In this document: positions 43,090-53,116 of the stretch, in pieces
Layout: the number at the start of each line of letters is the position of its first letter
Numbering within the stretch: the first letter of the stretch is position 1
NCBI RefSeq assembly: GCF_014201355.1
Contig: NZ_JACHEG010000005.1
Location: 1-64,000, forward strand
Reading direction: 5' to 3'
Origin: Aliirhizobium wenxiniae
GTDB lineage: Bacteria > Pseudomonadota > Alphaproteobacteria > Rhizobiales > Rhizobiaceae
DNA length: 64,000 nt
Position numbers and translations under genes: made by a program
Notes under the pieces: model-generated
Told to the model about the DNA's origin: nothing
The model's input: only the letters and a program-made list of their open reading frames with translations
Databases searched by the model: none

Positions 43090-44280
43090 ATGAGCACCCC
43101 ACAGGAAGCAGCAGTGGCTCCGAAAGCGGGCACCGGTTTCTGGAAGGACAATCTGCGCGATTACGGCATGCTGATCTCGCTCGTCGTCATCGTCATCTTC
43201 TTCCAGTTCGCCACCGGCGGCATTCTCTTGAAGCCGCTCAACGTCACCAATATCGTGCTGCAGAACGCCTATATCGTCATCATGGCGCTTGGCATGCTGA
43301 TGATCATCGTTACCGGCCATATCGACCTTTCGGTCGGTTCGGTTGCCGGCTTCATCGGCGGGTTGGCAGGGCTTCTCATGGTCAGGTGGGGCATCAACCT
43401 GCCGCTCGCCATCCTGACCTGCCTCGTCGTCGGCGGCATTATCGGCGGTATCCAGGGCTATTTCGTCGCCTATTTCAAGATCCCGTCCTTCATCGTGACG
43501 CTGGCGGGCATGTTGGTTTTCCGCGGCTTCATGATCGCCATTCTCGGCAGCCAGGCGATCGGTCCCTTCCCGCCGATCTTCCAGAAACTCTCTTCCGGCT
43601 ATCTGGTCGAGCTGATCTCGTCGGATGGCGGCATCTATGTCACCTCCTTCATCATCGGCCTGATCGTCGCCGCCTTGATGGTCTGGCAGAATTTCCGCAG
43701 CCGTGCGCGTCGTGTCCTGCATGACGTCGAAAGCGAACCGATGGCTTTCTTCGTCGCCAAGAACGTTCTCGTCTTTGCAGCGATCGCCTTCGTCGCCTAC
43801 CTGATCTCTTCGCATCGCGGCTTGCCGAACGTGATGATCATCATGGCCGTGCTGATCGTCGCCTATGGCTTCTTCACCAACCGCACGATCCTTGGCCGGC
43901 AGATCTATGCCGTCGGCGGCAACGCGCGCGCGGCTGAACTGTCGGGCATCAAGACGACGCGTCTGGTGTTCTGGACCTTCGTCAACATGGGCGTGCTGGC
44001 CGCTCTTGCAGGTCTCGTCGTGGCAGCCCGCCTCAACAGCGCCACGCCGAAGGCCGGTACCGGCTTCGAGCTCGACGTCATCGCGGCCTGCTTCATCGGC
44101 GGCGCATCCGCCTATGGCGGCGTCGGCAAGGTGACGGGGGCCGTGATCGGCGCGTTCCTGATGGGCGTGATGAACAACGGCATGTCGATCCTCGGCATCG
44201 GCATCGATTACCAGCAGGTGATCAAGGGGCTGGTTCTGCTCGGCGCAGTATGCGTCGACGTATATAACCAGCGGCGTTAA
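43090..44280 (+). CDS. gguB: Sugar ABC transporter permease GguB
   Basis: 396 residues with about ten helices. The family motifs are ALGMLMIIVTGHIDLSVGSV and GTGFELDVIAACFIGGASAYGGVGKV. It is longer than RbsC-type permeases, as GguB/XylH proteins are. Its ATG follows the gguA stop by 3 bases. A rho-independent terminator ends the operon. Confidence 0.93.
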   Translation: MSTPQEAAVAPKAGTGFWKDNLRDYGMLISLVVIVIFFQFATGGILLKPLNVTNIVLQNAYIVIMALGMLMIIVTGHIDLSVGSVAGFIGGLAGLLMVRWGINLPLAILTCLVVGGIIGGIQGYFVAYFKIPSFIVTLAGMLVFRGFMIAILGSQAIGPFPPIFQKLSSGYLVELISSDGGIYVTSFIIGLIVAALMVWQNFRSRARRVLHDVESEPMAFFVAKNVLVFAAIAFVAYLISSHRGLPNVMIIMAVLIVAYGFFTNRTILGRQIYAVGGNARAAELSGIKTTRLVFWTFVNMGVLAALAGLVVAARLNSATPKAGTGFELDVIAACFIGGASAYGGVGKVTGAVIGAFLMGVMNNGMSILGIGIDYQQVIKGLVLLGAVCVDVYNQRR

Positions 44281-44301
44281 GCCGGCCGGTCATGGAAACA
44301 A

Positions 44302-44325
44302 AAAGGGGCGCGGAAGCGCCCCTTT
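44302..44325 (+). terminator. Terminator after gguB
   Basis: AAAGGGGCGC (44302-44311) pairs with GCGCCCCTTT (44316-44325) around a GGAA tetraloop, with A runs before and T residues after. It lies 22 bases past the gguB stop and is the likely end of the chvE-ggu operon. Confidence 0.8.
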
Positions 44326-44358
44326 CGCAATTAAGGTTTGGTCGTTTTCAGGTTGATC

Positions 44359-44448
44359 GCCGTCATGCTCGGGCTTGTCCCGAGCATCTGCTGTGTCGAA
44401 TTGCTGGAAACGTGATCAGATCCTCGGGACAAGCCCGAGGATGACGGC
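44359..44448. repeat. RIME-like double-palindrome intergenic repeat
   Basis: Two 32-base arms in inverted orientation: left 44359-44390 and right 44417-44448, differing at only one or two positions. Each arm is itself a palindrome: ATGCTCGGG-CTTGT-CCCGAGCAT on the left and ATCCTCGGG-ACAAG-CCCGAGGAT on the right. This architecture, two large palindromes in about 100 bases between genes, matches the Rhizobium-specific intergenic mosaic element RIME1. It lies between convergent operons, a typical site. Confidence 0.75.
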
Positions 44449-44459
44449 AGAGAGGGGTG

Positions 44460-46421
44460 TTAGCTCTTCGCAAACATCGGTCCGCCCTTGTAGGCTGGAA
44501 AACCGTAGCCGTTGATCATCACCAGATCGATGTCGCTTGCCCTGGCTGCGATGCCTTCAGCCAGTAGCGCCTCGCCTTCCGCCGCCATGGCATTGAGCAG
44601 CCTTTTCTGGATCTCATCCTGCGAGAAGCTGCGAGCCGCGATACTCCTCTTTGCCCGTTCTGCTTCGATGATCGCCGTTACTTCGGGATCGATCGTCCGT
44701 TTGCCATCCGGATAAGCATACCAGCCGCGGCCGGATTTCTGGCCAAGGCGTCCCGCTTCGCACAGCCTGTCGGCGATCTCGACATAACGTTCGGATGGAT
44801 CACGTATTGCTGCCTGCCGTTTGCGGCGCGCCCAGGCGATTTCCAGCCCCGCCATGTCATAGACGGCGAACAGGCCCATCGGGAAACCGTAATCCTCCAG
44901 CGCCGCATCGATTTCATGCGGCAACGCGCCGTCTTCCAAGAGGTATTCGGCCTCGCGACGATAGGCGGAGAATATGCGGTTACCGATAAAACCTTCGGTG
45001 ACGCCGGTCACGACCGGCAGTTTTCTCAGCCGTTTTGCAACAGCGAGGCCGGTTGCCAGAACATCCAGTGCGGTCTCCTTGCAGCGCACGACTTCCAGCA
45101 GCCGCATCACATGGGCCGGCGAGAAGAAATGCAGGCCGAGCACGCGTTCAGGATGCGCCGTTGCGGCGGCGATCTCGTCAGGGTTAAGGTAGCTTGTATT
45201 GGTGGCAAGAATGGTTTCCGGGCGGACCACCTTGTCGAGCCGCCGGAATAGGTCGATCTTGACGGTGAGATCGTCGAACACGGCTTCGATTACGAGGTCA
45301 CAGGGTGCGAGGTCGGCATCCGTGACGGTGACCGAGAGCCGGGTCGCTTGCGCTTCGAAACCAGCCTGATCCAGTCTGCCTGATGCAAGGTTACGCTCCA
45401 GCAGGCCGATGATCCGCTGGCGGCCTTTCTGTGCGGCTTCCAGCGACTGGTCGAGGCCGATTACCGTGTAGCCGGCACCGAGTGCCGCAACGGCAATACC
45501 GCTTCCCATCAGGCCAAGCCCGCAGATGCCGATCGTCACGACCGGCCGTGCATCGATGCCTTCCAAACCTGCAACCTTGGAAGCTTCCCGCTCGGCAAAG
45601 AAGATATGCCGCAGCGCTGCAGCCTCGCGGCTGTCGCGCAGGGTGAGGAAAGTAGCGCGCTCATCCGCCAGCCCCGCCGCAAGCGGGCGATGCGAGGATG
45701 CGACCAGTCGCACTGCCTCAGCCGGAGCCTTCTGTCCACGCGCTTTTGCAAGGATCTTGCCCGATGCCTTGTCGATCTCGGTGGGATCGGCGGGAGCAGC
45801 GGTCAACTCACCTGTCTTGCGTGGAGATGCCCCCGTCAGCCTTCGTGCGGCCTCGATTGCCGCGTCGACAAGATCGGTCTCGGCCAGTTCATCAAGGATG
45901 CACAGCGATAGGGCCTCTTTGGCCTTGGCGATCCGTCCCGACGCGATAAGCTCGATCGCTGCCGGAACGCCGATAAGCCGCGGCAGGCGCTGGGTGCCGC
46001 CGGCGCCGGGCACGATGCCGAGCTTGACCTCGGGCAGGCCGACCTGCGCAGACGGCGAGGCGATGCGGTAGTGACAGGCAAGCGCCAGTTCGAGCCCGCC
46101 GCCGAGCGCTGCGCCATTCAGCGCCGCGACAACTGGCTTTGACGATGCCTCGATCTTCTCGATCACGACCGGCAGGATCGGCTCGATAGCCGGCTTACCG
46201 AATTCCCTGATATCAGCGCCGCCGATGAAGGTTTTGCCTGCACCGGTGATGACGACGCCCCTGATGCCGGGGGCCGCGTCTGCGTGGGCAAGCGCCTTTT
46301 CGAGGCCCGAGCGGACATCTGCCGAGGTTGCGTTGACGGGCGCATTGTCGATGGTGACGACCAGAATGCCGTCGCGGATCGTTGCGGAAACCGTGGCGGA
46401 GAAGGTCGTCACTTCGTTCAT
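44460..46421 (-). CDS. Bifunctional enoyl-CoA hydratase/3-hydroxyacyl-CoA dehydrogenase (FadB-like)
   Basis: 653 residues. The N-terminal crotonase domain (about 1-185) includes [22 protein letters not shown] and [21 protein letters not shown] 3-hydroxyacyl-CoA dehydrogenase follows from about 280, with [23 protein letters not shown] and [29 protein letters not shown]. It is shorter than FadJ/FadB fusions and closer to the peroxisomal-type multifunctional enzyme found with aromatic-CoA operons. Here it would oxidise ring-cleavage-level or reduced-ring CoA esters. The ATG at 46421 (MNEVTTFS) lies 4 bases after the ridA stop. Last gene of the operon. Confidence 0.88.
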   Translation of the reverse strand: MNEVTTFSATVSATIRDGILVVTIDNAPVNATSADVRSGLEKALAHADAAPGIRGVVITGAGKTFIGGADIREFGKPAIEPILPVVIEKIEASSKPVVAALNGAALGGGLELALACHYRIASPSAQVGLPEVKLGIVPGAGGTQRLPRLIGVPAAIELIASGRIAKAKEALSLCILDELAETDLVDAAIEAARRLTGASPRKTGELTAAPADPTEIDKASGKILAKARGQKAPAEAVRLVASSHRPLAAGLADERATFLTLRDSREAAALRHIFFAEREASKVAGLEGIDARPVVTIGICGLGLMGSGIAVAALGAGYTVIGLDQSLEAAQKGRQRIIGLLERNLASGRLDQAGFEAQATRLSVTVTDADLAPCDLVIEAVFDDLTVKIDLFRRLDKVVRPETILATNTSYLNPDEIAAATAHPERVLGLHFFSPAHVMRLLEVVRCKETALDVLATGLAVAKRLRKLPVVTGVTEGFIGNRIFSAYRREAEYLLEDGALPHEIDAALEDYGFPMGLFAVYDMAGLEIAWARRKRQAAIRDPSERYVEIADRLCEAGRLGQKSGRGWYAYPDGKRTIDPEVTAIIEAERAKRSIAARSFSQDEIQKRLLNAMAAEGEALLAEGIAARASDIDLVMINGYGFPAYKGGPMFAKS

Positions 46422-46425
46422 GGCC

Positions 46426-46821
46426 TCACTCCGGAACGACGGCGGTCGCCTGGATCTCAATCTTGGCGCGATCTTCGATCAGCGCCACGACCTGCATGGC
46501 GGCCATGGCGGGGAAATGTTTGCCGATCACTTCGCGATAAGCCTGGCCGATGCCCTTCAGGTTGCCGAGATATTCGGCCTTGTCGGTGAAATACCAGGTC
46601 ATGGTGGTGATGTGTTCCGGTCTTGCGCCACCTGCGGCCAGCACTGCCACGATGTTTTCCAGCGTCTGTTTCACCTGGCCGACGAAATCGTCGGTTTCGA
46701 ACTGGCATTGAGCATTCCAGCCGATCTGCCCGCCGACGAAGATCTGGCGGCCGGTGGCGGATACGCCGTTGGCGTAACCGATCGGTTTGGCCCAGCCTTC
46801 AGGCTGCAGAATGGTGTGCAT
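46426..46821 (-). CDS. RidA-family enamine/imine deaminase-like protein
   Basis: 131 residues of the RidA/YjgF fold: QIFVGGQIGWNAQCQFETDDFVGQ, QTLENIVAVLAAGGARPEHITTMTWYF and PAMAAMQVVALIEDRAKIEIQATAV, the last containing the E-I-x-A region near the active site. RidA hydrolyses enamines and imines to ketones and ammonia. In a pathway with amino-substituted cyclohexene-CoA intermediates this could be the deaminating step. The usual active-site arginine of archetypal RidA is replaced in this subfamily (LIEDRAKIEIQA, with an R just before K), so activity needs testing. It overlaps the thioesterase gene by 23 bases. Confidence 0.83.
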   Translation of the reverse strand: MHTILQPEGWAKPIGYANGVSATGRQIFVGGQIGWNAQCQFETDDFVGQVKQTLENIVAVLAAGGARPEHITTMTWYFTDKAEYLGNLKGIGQAYREVIGKHFPAMAAMQVVALIEDRAKIEIQATAVVPE

Positions 46822-47232
46822 CTTCGTTCTCCAAATGCTGTGTCAGCGCGGCGCGCAGATCATCCGGCCAGGGGCAGGCCTTGTTGGTTTCGTGAGAGGT
46901 GAGGACGAGCCTTTGCCGGGCCGTCCAGAGCAGCCGGTCACCGGCCCGGACTTCGTGTTCGAGATCGAGCGAACTGTTCCCGAGCCTTGCGAGTTTGAGC
47001 GAAAAATCCATCCGGTCGCCGTGGAAACCGGGACTGTTAAAGGTGAGATCCAAGGTGACGGTCGGAAAACCGAGCTTTCGCTCGTTGATCATTTCGGGCC
47101 ACGGGAATCCGAGGCTTTCGAAGAACTCTTCGTAAACCCCGACCAGAATGTGCAGATAGGACGGAAAATAAGCGATGCCGGAAGGGTCGCAGTCTCCGAA
47201 ATTCAGCCGGCGTGTTGTCGTGTAGGCCATGG

Positions 47233-47236
<4 letters not shown>
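46799..47236 (-). CDS. Acyl-CoA thioesterase, 4-hydroxybenzoyl-CoA type
   Basis: 145 residues of the hotdog fold. The motif [18 protein letters not shown] (about 12-29) carries the catalytic aspartate and matches the GDCDPAGIVFYPNY signature of 4-hydroxybenzoyl-CoA thioesterases. It may relieve CoA trapping by dead-end aryl-CoA esters or release the final acid. Its ATG overlaps the acyl-CoA dehydrogenase stop (ATGA). Confidence 0.87.
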
Positions 47237-48407
<1,171 letters not shown>

Positions 48408-48408
<1 letters not shown>

Positions 48409-49238
48409 CAGTTGCCCTCGAAGACCGGCTTGCGCTTTTCAGCAAAAGCTTCGAAAGCCCGCCGGAAATCCTTGGTCGCCATGCAGATGGCCTGTGCCTG
48501 GGCTTCACTCTCGATCATCTCGTCGAGGCCCATGGCCCATTCCTGGTTCAGCATGGTTTTGGTCATCGTATGGGCGAACCACGGGCCATCGGCCAGCGAA
48601 TGGGCGAGTTTCAGCGCTTCGGCTTCAAGGACGTCCGAAGCATGAAGGGCGTTGTAGAATCCCCAGGCATGCCCCTCGTCGGCGGTCATCGAGCGACCGG
48701 TGAACAGAAGCTCGGCCGCGCGGCCCTGGCCGATGATGCGTGGCAGGATCCCGCAGGCGCCCATATCGGCACCGGCGAGACCGACGCGGGTGAAGAGGAA
48801 GGCGGTTTTTGCTGCCGGTGTCGCAAGCCTCAAGTCGGAGGCCATGGCGAGGATCGCGCCGGCGCCGGCGCAGATGCCATCGACCGAGGCAACGATCGGC
48901 TGAGGGCATTTCTTCATCGCCTTGACCAGATCTCCGGTCATGCGGGTAAAGGCCAGAAGCTCGGGCATGGGCATTTTCGTCAGCGGCTCGATGATCTCGA
49001 ACACGTCGCCGCCGGAAGAAAAATTGCCGCCGGCGCCGGTCAGGACGATGGCGCGGATATCGGACGCATAGGCAAGATCGCGGAAGAGATCGCGCAGTTC
49101 GGCGTAGCTTTCGAAGGTCAGCGGGTTCTTGCGCTCAGGCCGGTTCAGGCGGATCGTGCCAACGCGGCCGTTTTCACTCACCTCCCAAAGGAAATGTTTC
49201 GCCTGATAGTCGCGGAAGCCTTGCCTCACGTCGCTCAT
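48408..49238 (-). CDS. Enoyl-CoA hydratase/isomerase family protein
   Basis: 276 residues of the crotonase fold. The oxyanion-hole stretches are [18 protein letters not shown] and [40 protein letters not shown] is the family's third conserved block. It may hydrate, isomerise or open the ring of the partly reduced CoA ester. A glutamate in the usual catalytic place is not obvious ([18 protein letters not shown]), so the reaction may differ from simple hydration. It overlaps the next gene by one base. Confidence 0.87.
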
Positions 49239-49280
49239 GTCTGTTTCCTTTCCGTTTTCGGCGGCTGGACTGTCGCGGTG

Positions 49281-49727
49281 TCAGTCGTTGGCGCCCGGCG
49301 GCAGGAAATCGACCTCATGCGCGGCAGAAACCTTCACGATTTCCTCCACATCGGTCATCTCGTGCAGTTCTTCGAAAAGCTCTTTGAGCCGGCGGGCCGG
49401 AGACACCCAGAAAAGCGCCCGGCATGGCTTGTCGGATTTGTTGAAATAGCCGTGCGGAATGCCGCGAGGCATACGCACCAAATCTCCAGCCTTCGCCTTG
49501 AGCCACTGGCCGTCCAGTTTCAGATCGAGCTCACCCTCCTGCACGAGGATGAACTCGTCCTGTGTCGGGTGGATATGGACCGGCACGAACTGCCCCGGCA
49601 GGCTGTTCGTCTCGAATGCGAACGTGTCGTCGCTGACGGCCTTGGGGAAATAGACCTGCCCCAGGATGTTCCAGGTGGTGCCGTCAAATCCGTGGCCGTT
49701 TTCGGTTATGCCCTTTTCCAGTTGCAT
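49281..49727 (-). CDS. Single-domain cupin, possible dioxygenase or isomerase
   Basis: 148 residues from the ATG at 49727 with GGGAGAG 6 bases upstream (a frame from 49760 is less likely). The metal-binding motif is VPVHIHPTQDEFILVQEG: two histidines and a glutamate, followed later by MPRGIPHGYFN with the fourth ligand. Cupins of this size act in oxygenation, isomerisation or as metal-binding stores. In aromatic-CoA operons their role is unknown. Confidence 0.75.
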   Translation of the reverse strand: MQLEKGITENGHGFDGTTWNILGQVYFPKAVSDDTFAFETNSLPGQFVPVHIHPTQDEFILVQEGELDLKLDGQWLKAKAGDLVRMPRGIPHGYFNKSDKPCRALFWVSPARRLKELFEELHEMTDVEEIVKVSAAHEVDFLPPGAND

Positions 49728-49769
49728 ATCGCTCTCCCAGGTTCTCTTCCCATGCGTCATGGCGGCCGA

Positions 49770-50564
49770 TCAGCCGGCCAGGACTTCACCACCGGCAACC
49801 GCGATTGCCTGTCCATTGATCGATTGGGTGGCAGGCGAAGCCAGCCACAGAACGGTGTCTGCGACTTCCTCCGGCTGCACCAGCCGCCCTTGCGGATTGT
49901 GTTTGGTGAATTCCTTCAATGCGTCTTGCTGGCTGCGGCCGGTCTTTTCGACGATCGTTTCGACCGAGCGGGCGATTAGAGGTGTGTCGGTAAAGCCGGG
50001 GCAGACCGCATTCACCGTCACGCCGGTCTTTGCCAGTTCCAGCGCCAGAGCGCGGGTCAGGCCGACGACCCCGTGTTTCGCTGCCACATAGGCCGAGACA
50101 TAGGCATAGCCTGTCAGGCCTGCGGTCGAGGCAATATTGATGATGCGGGCGCCCGAGCCATGTGTCTTCAGGTCCGGCAAGACGGCCTGAGTCACCTGAA
50201 AGACGCTGGTGAGATCCACGGCGATTACCCGGTTCCACAGGTCGAGCGAGGTCTTTTCAAATGGTGCGCTTGGGCCTTCGCCGGCATTGTTGACGAGGAT
50301 CGTGACCGGGCCGAATTTTTCGCGCGCTTGCTTCAGTCCGGTTTCTATCGCGGCGGTGTCCGTCACGTCGAAACCCGAGACGACAGAGGTTTGGTCGGCT
50401 CCCAGTTCGGCGGAAAGTGCCTGTAGCGGTTCGCTCCGGCGCCCGGCCAGGGTCACGCTTGCGCCTGCCTCGACGAGAGACCTCGCGATAGCTGCGCCGA
50501 TGCCCGAACCTGCGCCGGTGACGAGAGCGTGGTGGCCTGTAAGTTTGCCGGAAACCATGTTCAT
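49770..50564 (-). CDS. Short-chain dehydrogenase/reductase (3-hydroxyacyl-CoA type)
   Basis: 264 residues. The NAD(P)-binding motif is TGAGSGIGAAIARSLVEAG, NNAG is present, and the catalytic residues are Ser (IINIASTAG), Tyr and Lys (VSAYVAAKHG). It would oxidise or reduce a hydroxy group on a CoA-linked intermediate. An abmD-like place in the pathway is likely. An ATG at 50558 is an alternative start with better spacing from the AGG upstream. Confidence 0.87.
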   Translation of the reverse strand: MNMVSGKLTGHHALVTGAGSGIGAAIARSLVEAGASVTLAGRRSEPLQALSAELGADQTSVVSGFDVTDTAAIETGLKQAREKFGPVTILVNNAGEGPSAPFEKTSLDLWNRVIAVDLTSVFQVTQAVLPDLKTHGSGARIINIASTAGLTGYAYVSAYVAAKHGVVGLTRALALELAKTGVTVNAVCPGFTDTPLIARSVETIVEKTGRSQQDALKEFTKHNPQGRLVQPEEVADTVLWLASPATQSINGQAIAVAGGEVLAG

Positions 50565-50573
50565 CCTGCCACC

Positions 50574-52916
50574 CTATCTCGCTGCGACCGAGGGGCCGAC
50601 AGGTGGCGGCGCTGCTGCGGCGCGGGCAAGGCCAGTCTCATATTGCGTCTTGCCGGACAGGTACTGTTTCGGCCAGGCGATGTTCGTCAGGCCGATCTTT
50701 GCTGCCTCATGCAGGACCCAGGCCGGGTCGGCGAGATGAGGGCGGGCGACGGCGCAGAGATCGGCGCGGCCGGCGGCGATGATCGAATTTGCCTGATCCG
50801 CCTCGGAAATCGCGCCGACAGCGATGGTCGGGATGCCGATCTCGTTGCGGATCTTGTCGGAGAAAGGCGTCTGGAACAGGCGGCCATAGACCGGCTTTTC
50901 TTCCTTCGACACCTGACCGGAGGAGCAGTCGATCAGATCGGCGCCTGCATGCTTGAACATCCTTGCGAAAATTGCGGCATCTTCCGGCGTGTTGCCGCCC
51001 TCGGCCCAGTCGTGGCAGGAGAGGCGCACGGAGATCGGCTTGTCTTCCGGCCAGACCTCGCGGATCGCGGCAAAAACCTCCAGCGGATAATGGGCGCGAT
51101 TTTCGTGGCTACCGCCATATTCATCGGTGCGGATGTTGGTGAGCGGTGAGAGGAAGCAGGACAGGAGATAACCGTGGGCGCAGTGAAGCTCGAGCCAGTC
51201 GGCGCCCGCCTCGGCGGCGTATCTTGCCGCGCGCACATGATCGGCCTTGACGCGATCCATGTCGGCCCGGTCCATCGCCTTCGGCATCTGGCTGTTTTTC
51301 AGATAGGGCAGGGCGGAGGCGGAAATCAGCGGCCATTCGCCGTCTTCCAGCGGCTGGTCGATACCTTCCCAGGCAAGCTTGGTCGCGCCTTTTCGTCCCG
51401 CATGACCAAGCTGGATGCCGACCTTGGCGTCCGAATTGGCATGCACGAAGGTGACGAAACGTTTCCAGCCCTTGGCCTGTTCGTCGTTCCAAAGGCCGAG
51501 GCAGCCGGGGGTGATGCGAGCATCAGGCGAAACGCAGGTCATCTCCGCAAAGACGAGGCCTGCGCCGCCGAGTGCGCGGGAACCGAGATGGACGAGGTGA
51601 AAATCGTCGAGCAGCCCGTCCTTTGCCGAATACATGGCCATGGGCGACATGACGATGCGGTTTTTGAGGTCGGTGCCGCGCAGCGAATAGGGGGTGAACA
51701 TCGGCGGCAGGGTGCGGCCGTTGCCTTGCACCTCGATGCCGTTCTTTTCCGCAAACCAGCGCTCGTAACCTTCGAGCCAGACGGGATCGCGAAGACGCAG
51801 GTTTTCGTGGCTGATGCGCTGCGAGCGGGTCAGCATGGAATACATGAATTGCGGCGCCTCGAGCGTGTCGGCATAACGCTCGCCGACCACTTCGAACCAT
51901 TCCATGGCGTTGCGAGCGGCATTCTGGATGCGGGCTACATCGATGCGGCGAATGTCCTCATAGGTTTTCAGAACCTGCGGGATTGCCTCTTTAGTGTGGC
52001 CGAGCCTGTTGAACTGGTTGGTCAGTTCGATCGCATCGTCGATCGCAAGCTTGGTGCCGGAACCGATTGCGAAATGGGCGGTATGGGCGGCATCCCCCAT
52101 CAGCACGACATGGGAATTGCCGTTGAAATGGCTCCACTTGCCGCAGATCAGGCGGTTAAAATTCAGCCAGGCGGAACCGCGCAGGTGCCGGGCATTGGTC
52201 ATCAGCTCTCCGCCTTCCAGCACTTCGGAGAACAGGTCCTGGCAGAAGTCGATCGAAGCCTGCTGGTCCATCTGGCCGAGGCCGTGCTTCTCGTAGGCCT
52301 CCTCGGTCGTCTCGACGATGAAGGTCGAGGTGTTTTCGTCGAACTTGTAGATATGCGCCTGGAACCAGCCGTGGTCCGTCCTGCGGAAATCGAAGGTGAA
52401 GGCATCGAAGAGCTTGTTGGTGCCGAGCCAGATATAGCGGTTCGGGCGCACGGCGAGATTCGGCTCGAAAACGTCAGGATAACGGTTGCGGATCTTCGAG
52501 TTGAAGCCATCGGAGGCGATAATCAGATCGGCATCGGGGTAGTCGGTGTCACCATTGCTATCGGTTTCGAATACCAGTTCGACGCCAAGCGCCTCGCAGC
52601 GACGCTGCAGGATGTTCAAGAGCTTCTTGCGGCCAATGCCGACGAAGCCGTGGCCGGACGTGCGCTGGCGGGTGCCCTTGAACAGCAGTTCGATATCGTC
52701 CCAGTGATTGAAGGCATCCTCGATTTCGGCAGCACTCTGCGGATCCCAGGCGCGCATCGACACCATGGTGGCATCGGAAAAGACCACGCCCCAGCCGAAT
52801 GTGTCGTAAGGCCGGTTGCGCTCGACAACCGAAATCGAGTGCTCGGGATGAAACTTCTTCATCAGCAGGGCAAAGTACAGCCCTGCCGGGCCACCACCGA
52901 TACATACGATGCGCAT
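50574..52916 (-). CDS. 2-Aminobenzoyl-CoA monooxygenase/reductase-like fusion (salicylyl-CoA 5-hydroxylase family)
   Basis: 780 residues in two parts. Residues 1-380 form a flavoprotein monooxygenase: IVCIGGGPAGLYFALLMKK (FAD), ADLIIASDGFNSKIRNRYPD, and VVLMGDAAHTAHFAIGSGTKLAIDDAIEL. Residues about 400-770 form an old-yellow-enzyme reductase: FTPYSLRGTDLKNRIVMSPMAMYSAKDG, QLGHAGRKGA and HCAHGYLLSCFLSP. This fusion is the layout of Azoarcus 2-aminobenzoyl-CoA monooxygenase/reductase, which hydroxylates and reduces the ring aerobically. The ATG at 52916 has GGGAGA 6 bases upstream. First gene of the operon; a CoA ligase to make the substrate is absent from the window. Confidence 0.9.
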   Translation of the reverse strand: MRIVCIGGGPAGLYFALLMKKFHPEHSISVVERNRPYDTFGWGVVFSDATMVSMRAWDPQSAAEIEDAFNHWDDIELLFKGTRQRTSGHGFVGIGRKKLLNILQRRCEALGVELVFETDSNGDTDYPDADLIIASDGFNSKIRNRYPDVFEPNLAVRPNRYIWLGTNKLFDAFTFDFRRTDHGWFQAHIYKFDENTSTFIVETTEEAYEKHGLGQMDQQASIDFCQDLFSEVLEGGELMTNARHLRGSAWLNFNRLICGKWSHFNGNSHVVLMGDAAHTAHFAIGSGTKLAIDDAIELTNQFNRLGHTKEAIPQVLKTYEDIRRIDVARIQNAARNAMEWFEVVGERYADTLEAPQFMYSMLTRSQRISHENLRLRDPVWLEGYERWFAEKNGIEVQGNGRTLPPMFTPYSLRGTDLKNRIVMSPMAMYSAKDGLLDDFHLVHLGSRALGGAGLVFAEMTCVSPDARITPGCLGLWNDEQAKGWKRFVTFVHANSDAKVGIQLGHAGRKGATKLAWEGIDQPLEDGEWPLISASALPYLKNSQMPKAMDRADMDRVKADHVRAARYAAEAGADWLELHCAHGYLLSCFLSPLTNIRTDEYGGSHENRAHYPLEVFAAIREVWPEDKPISVRLSCHDWAEGGNTPEDAAIFARMFKHAGADLIDCSSGQVSKEEKPVYGRLFQTPFSDKIRNEIGIPTIAVGAISEADQANSIIAAGRADLCAVARPHLADPAWVLHEAAKIGLTNIAWPKQYLSGKTQYETGLARAAAAPPPVGPSVAAR

Positions 52917-52953
52917 GCTGATCTCCCGGACGTTCCCGTGCATGATTATTTTA

Positions 52954-52963
52954 AGTTTAAACT
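52954..52963. promoter_or_regulatory. Candidate operator for the aryl-CoA operon
   Basis: AGTTTAAACT is a perfect 10-bp palindrome in an AT-rich island about 40 bases upstream of the first operon gene. It resembles the size and composition of MarR- or BadR-type operators used for aryl-CoA operons. No such regulator gene is adjacent, so the assignment is tentative. Confidence 0.4.
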
Positions 52964-53116
52964 ATATGGGCCGCGCAGAATCCGTCAAGCGATATTAAGA
53001 AGCTTATGATAGGAGCGGTTGCGCAAAGCAGCGGATGACACACTTAAGCCGTGATCCGGTTGCTTTTCGCTTCGCGTTTTCAGATCTTACCGCTTGTCTC
53101 CGGGGCAAAGCAGACC

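Noticed and set aside
41707..43815. Minus-strand open frame of 702 codons
   Set aside because: Antisense to gguA and gguB, which carry complete Walker, signature and permease motifs.
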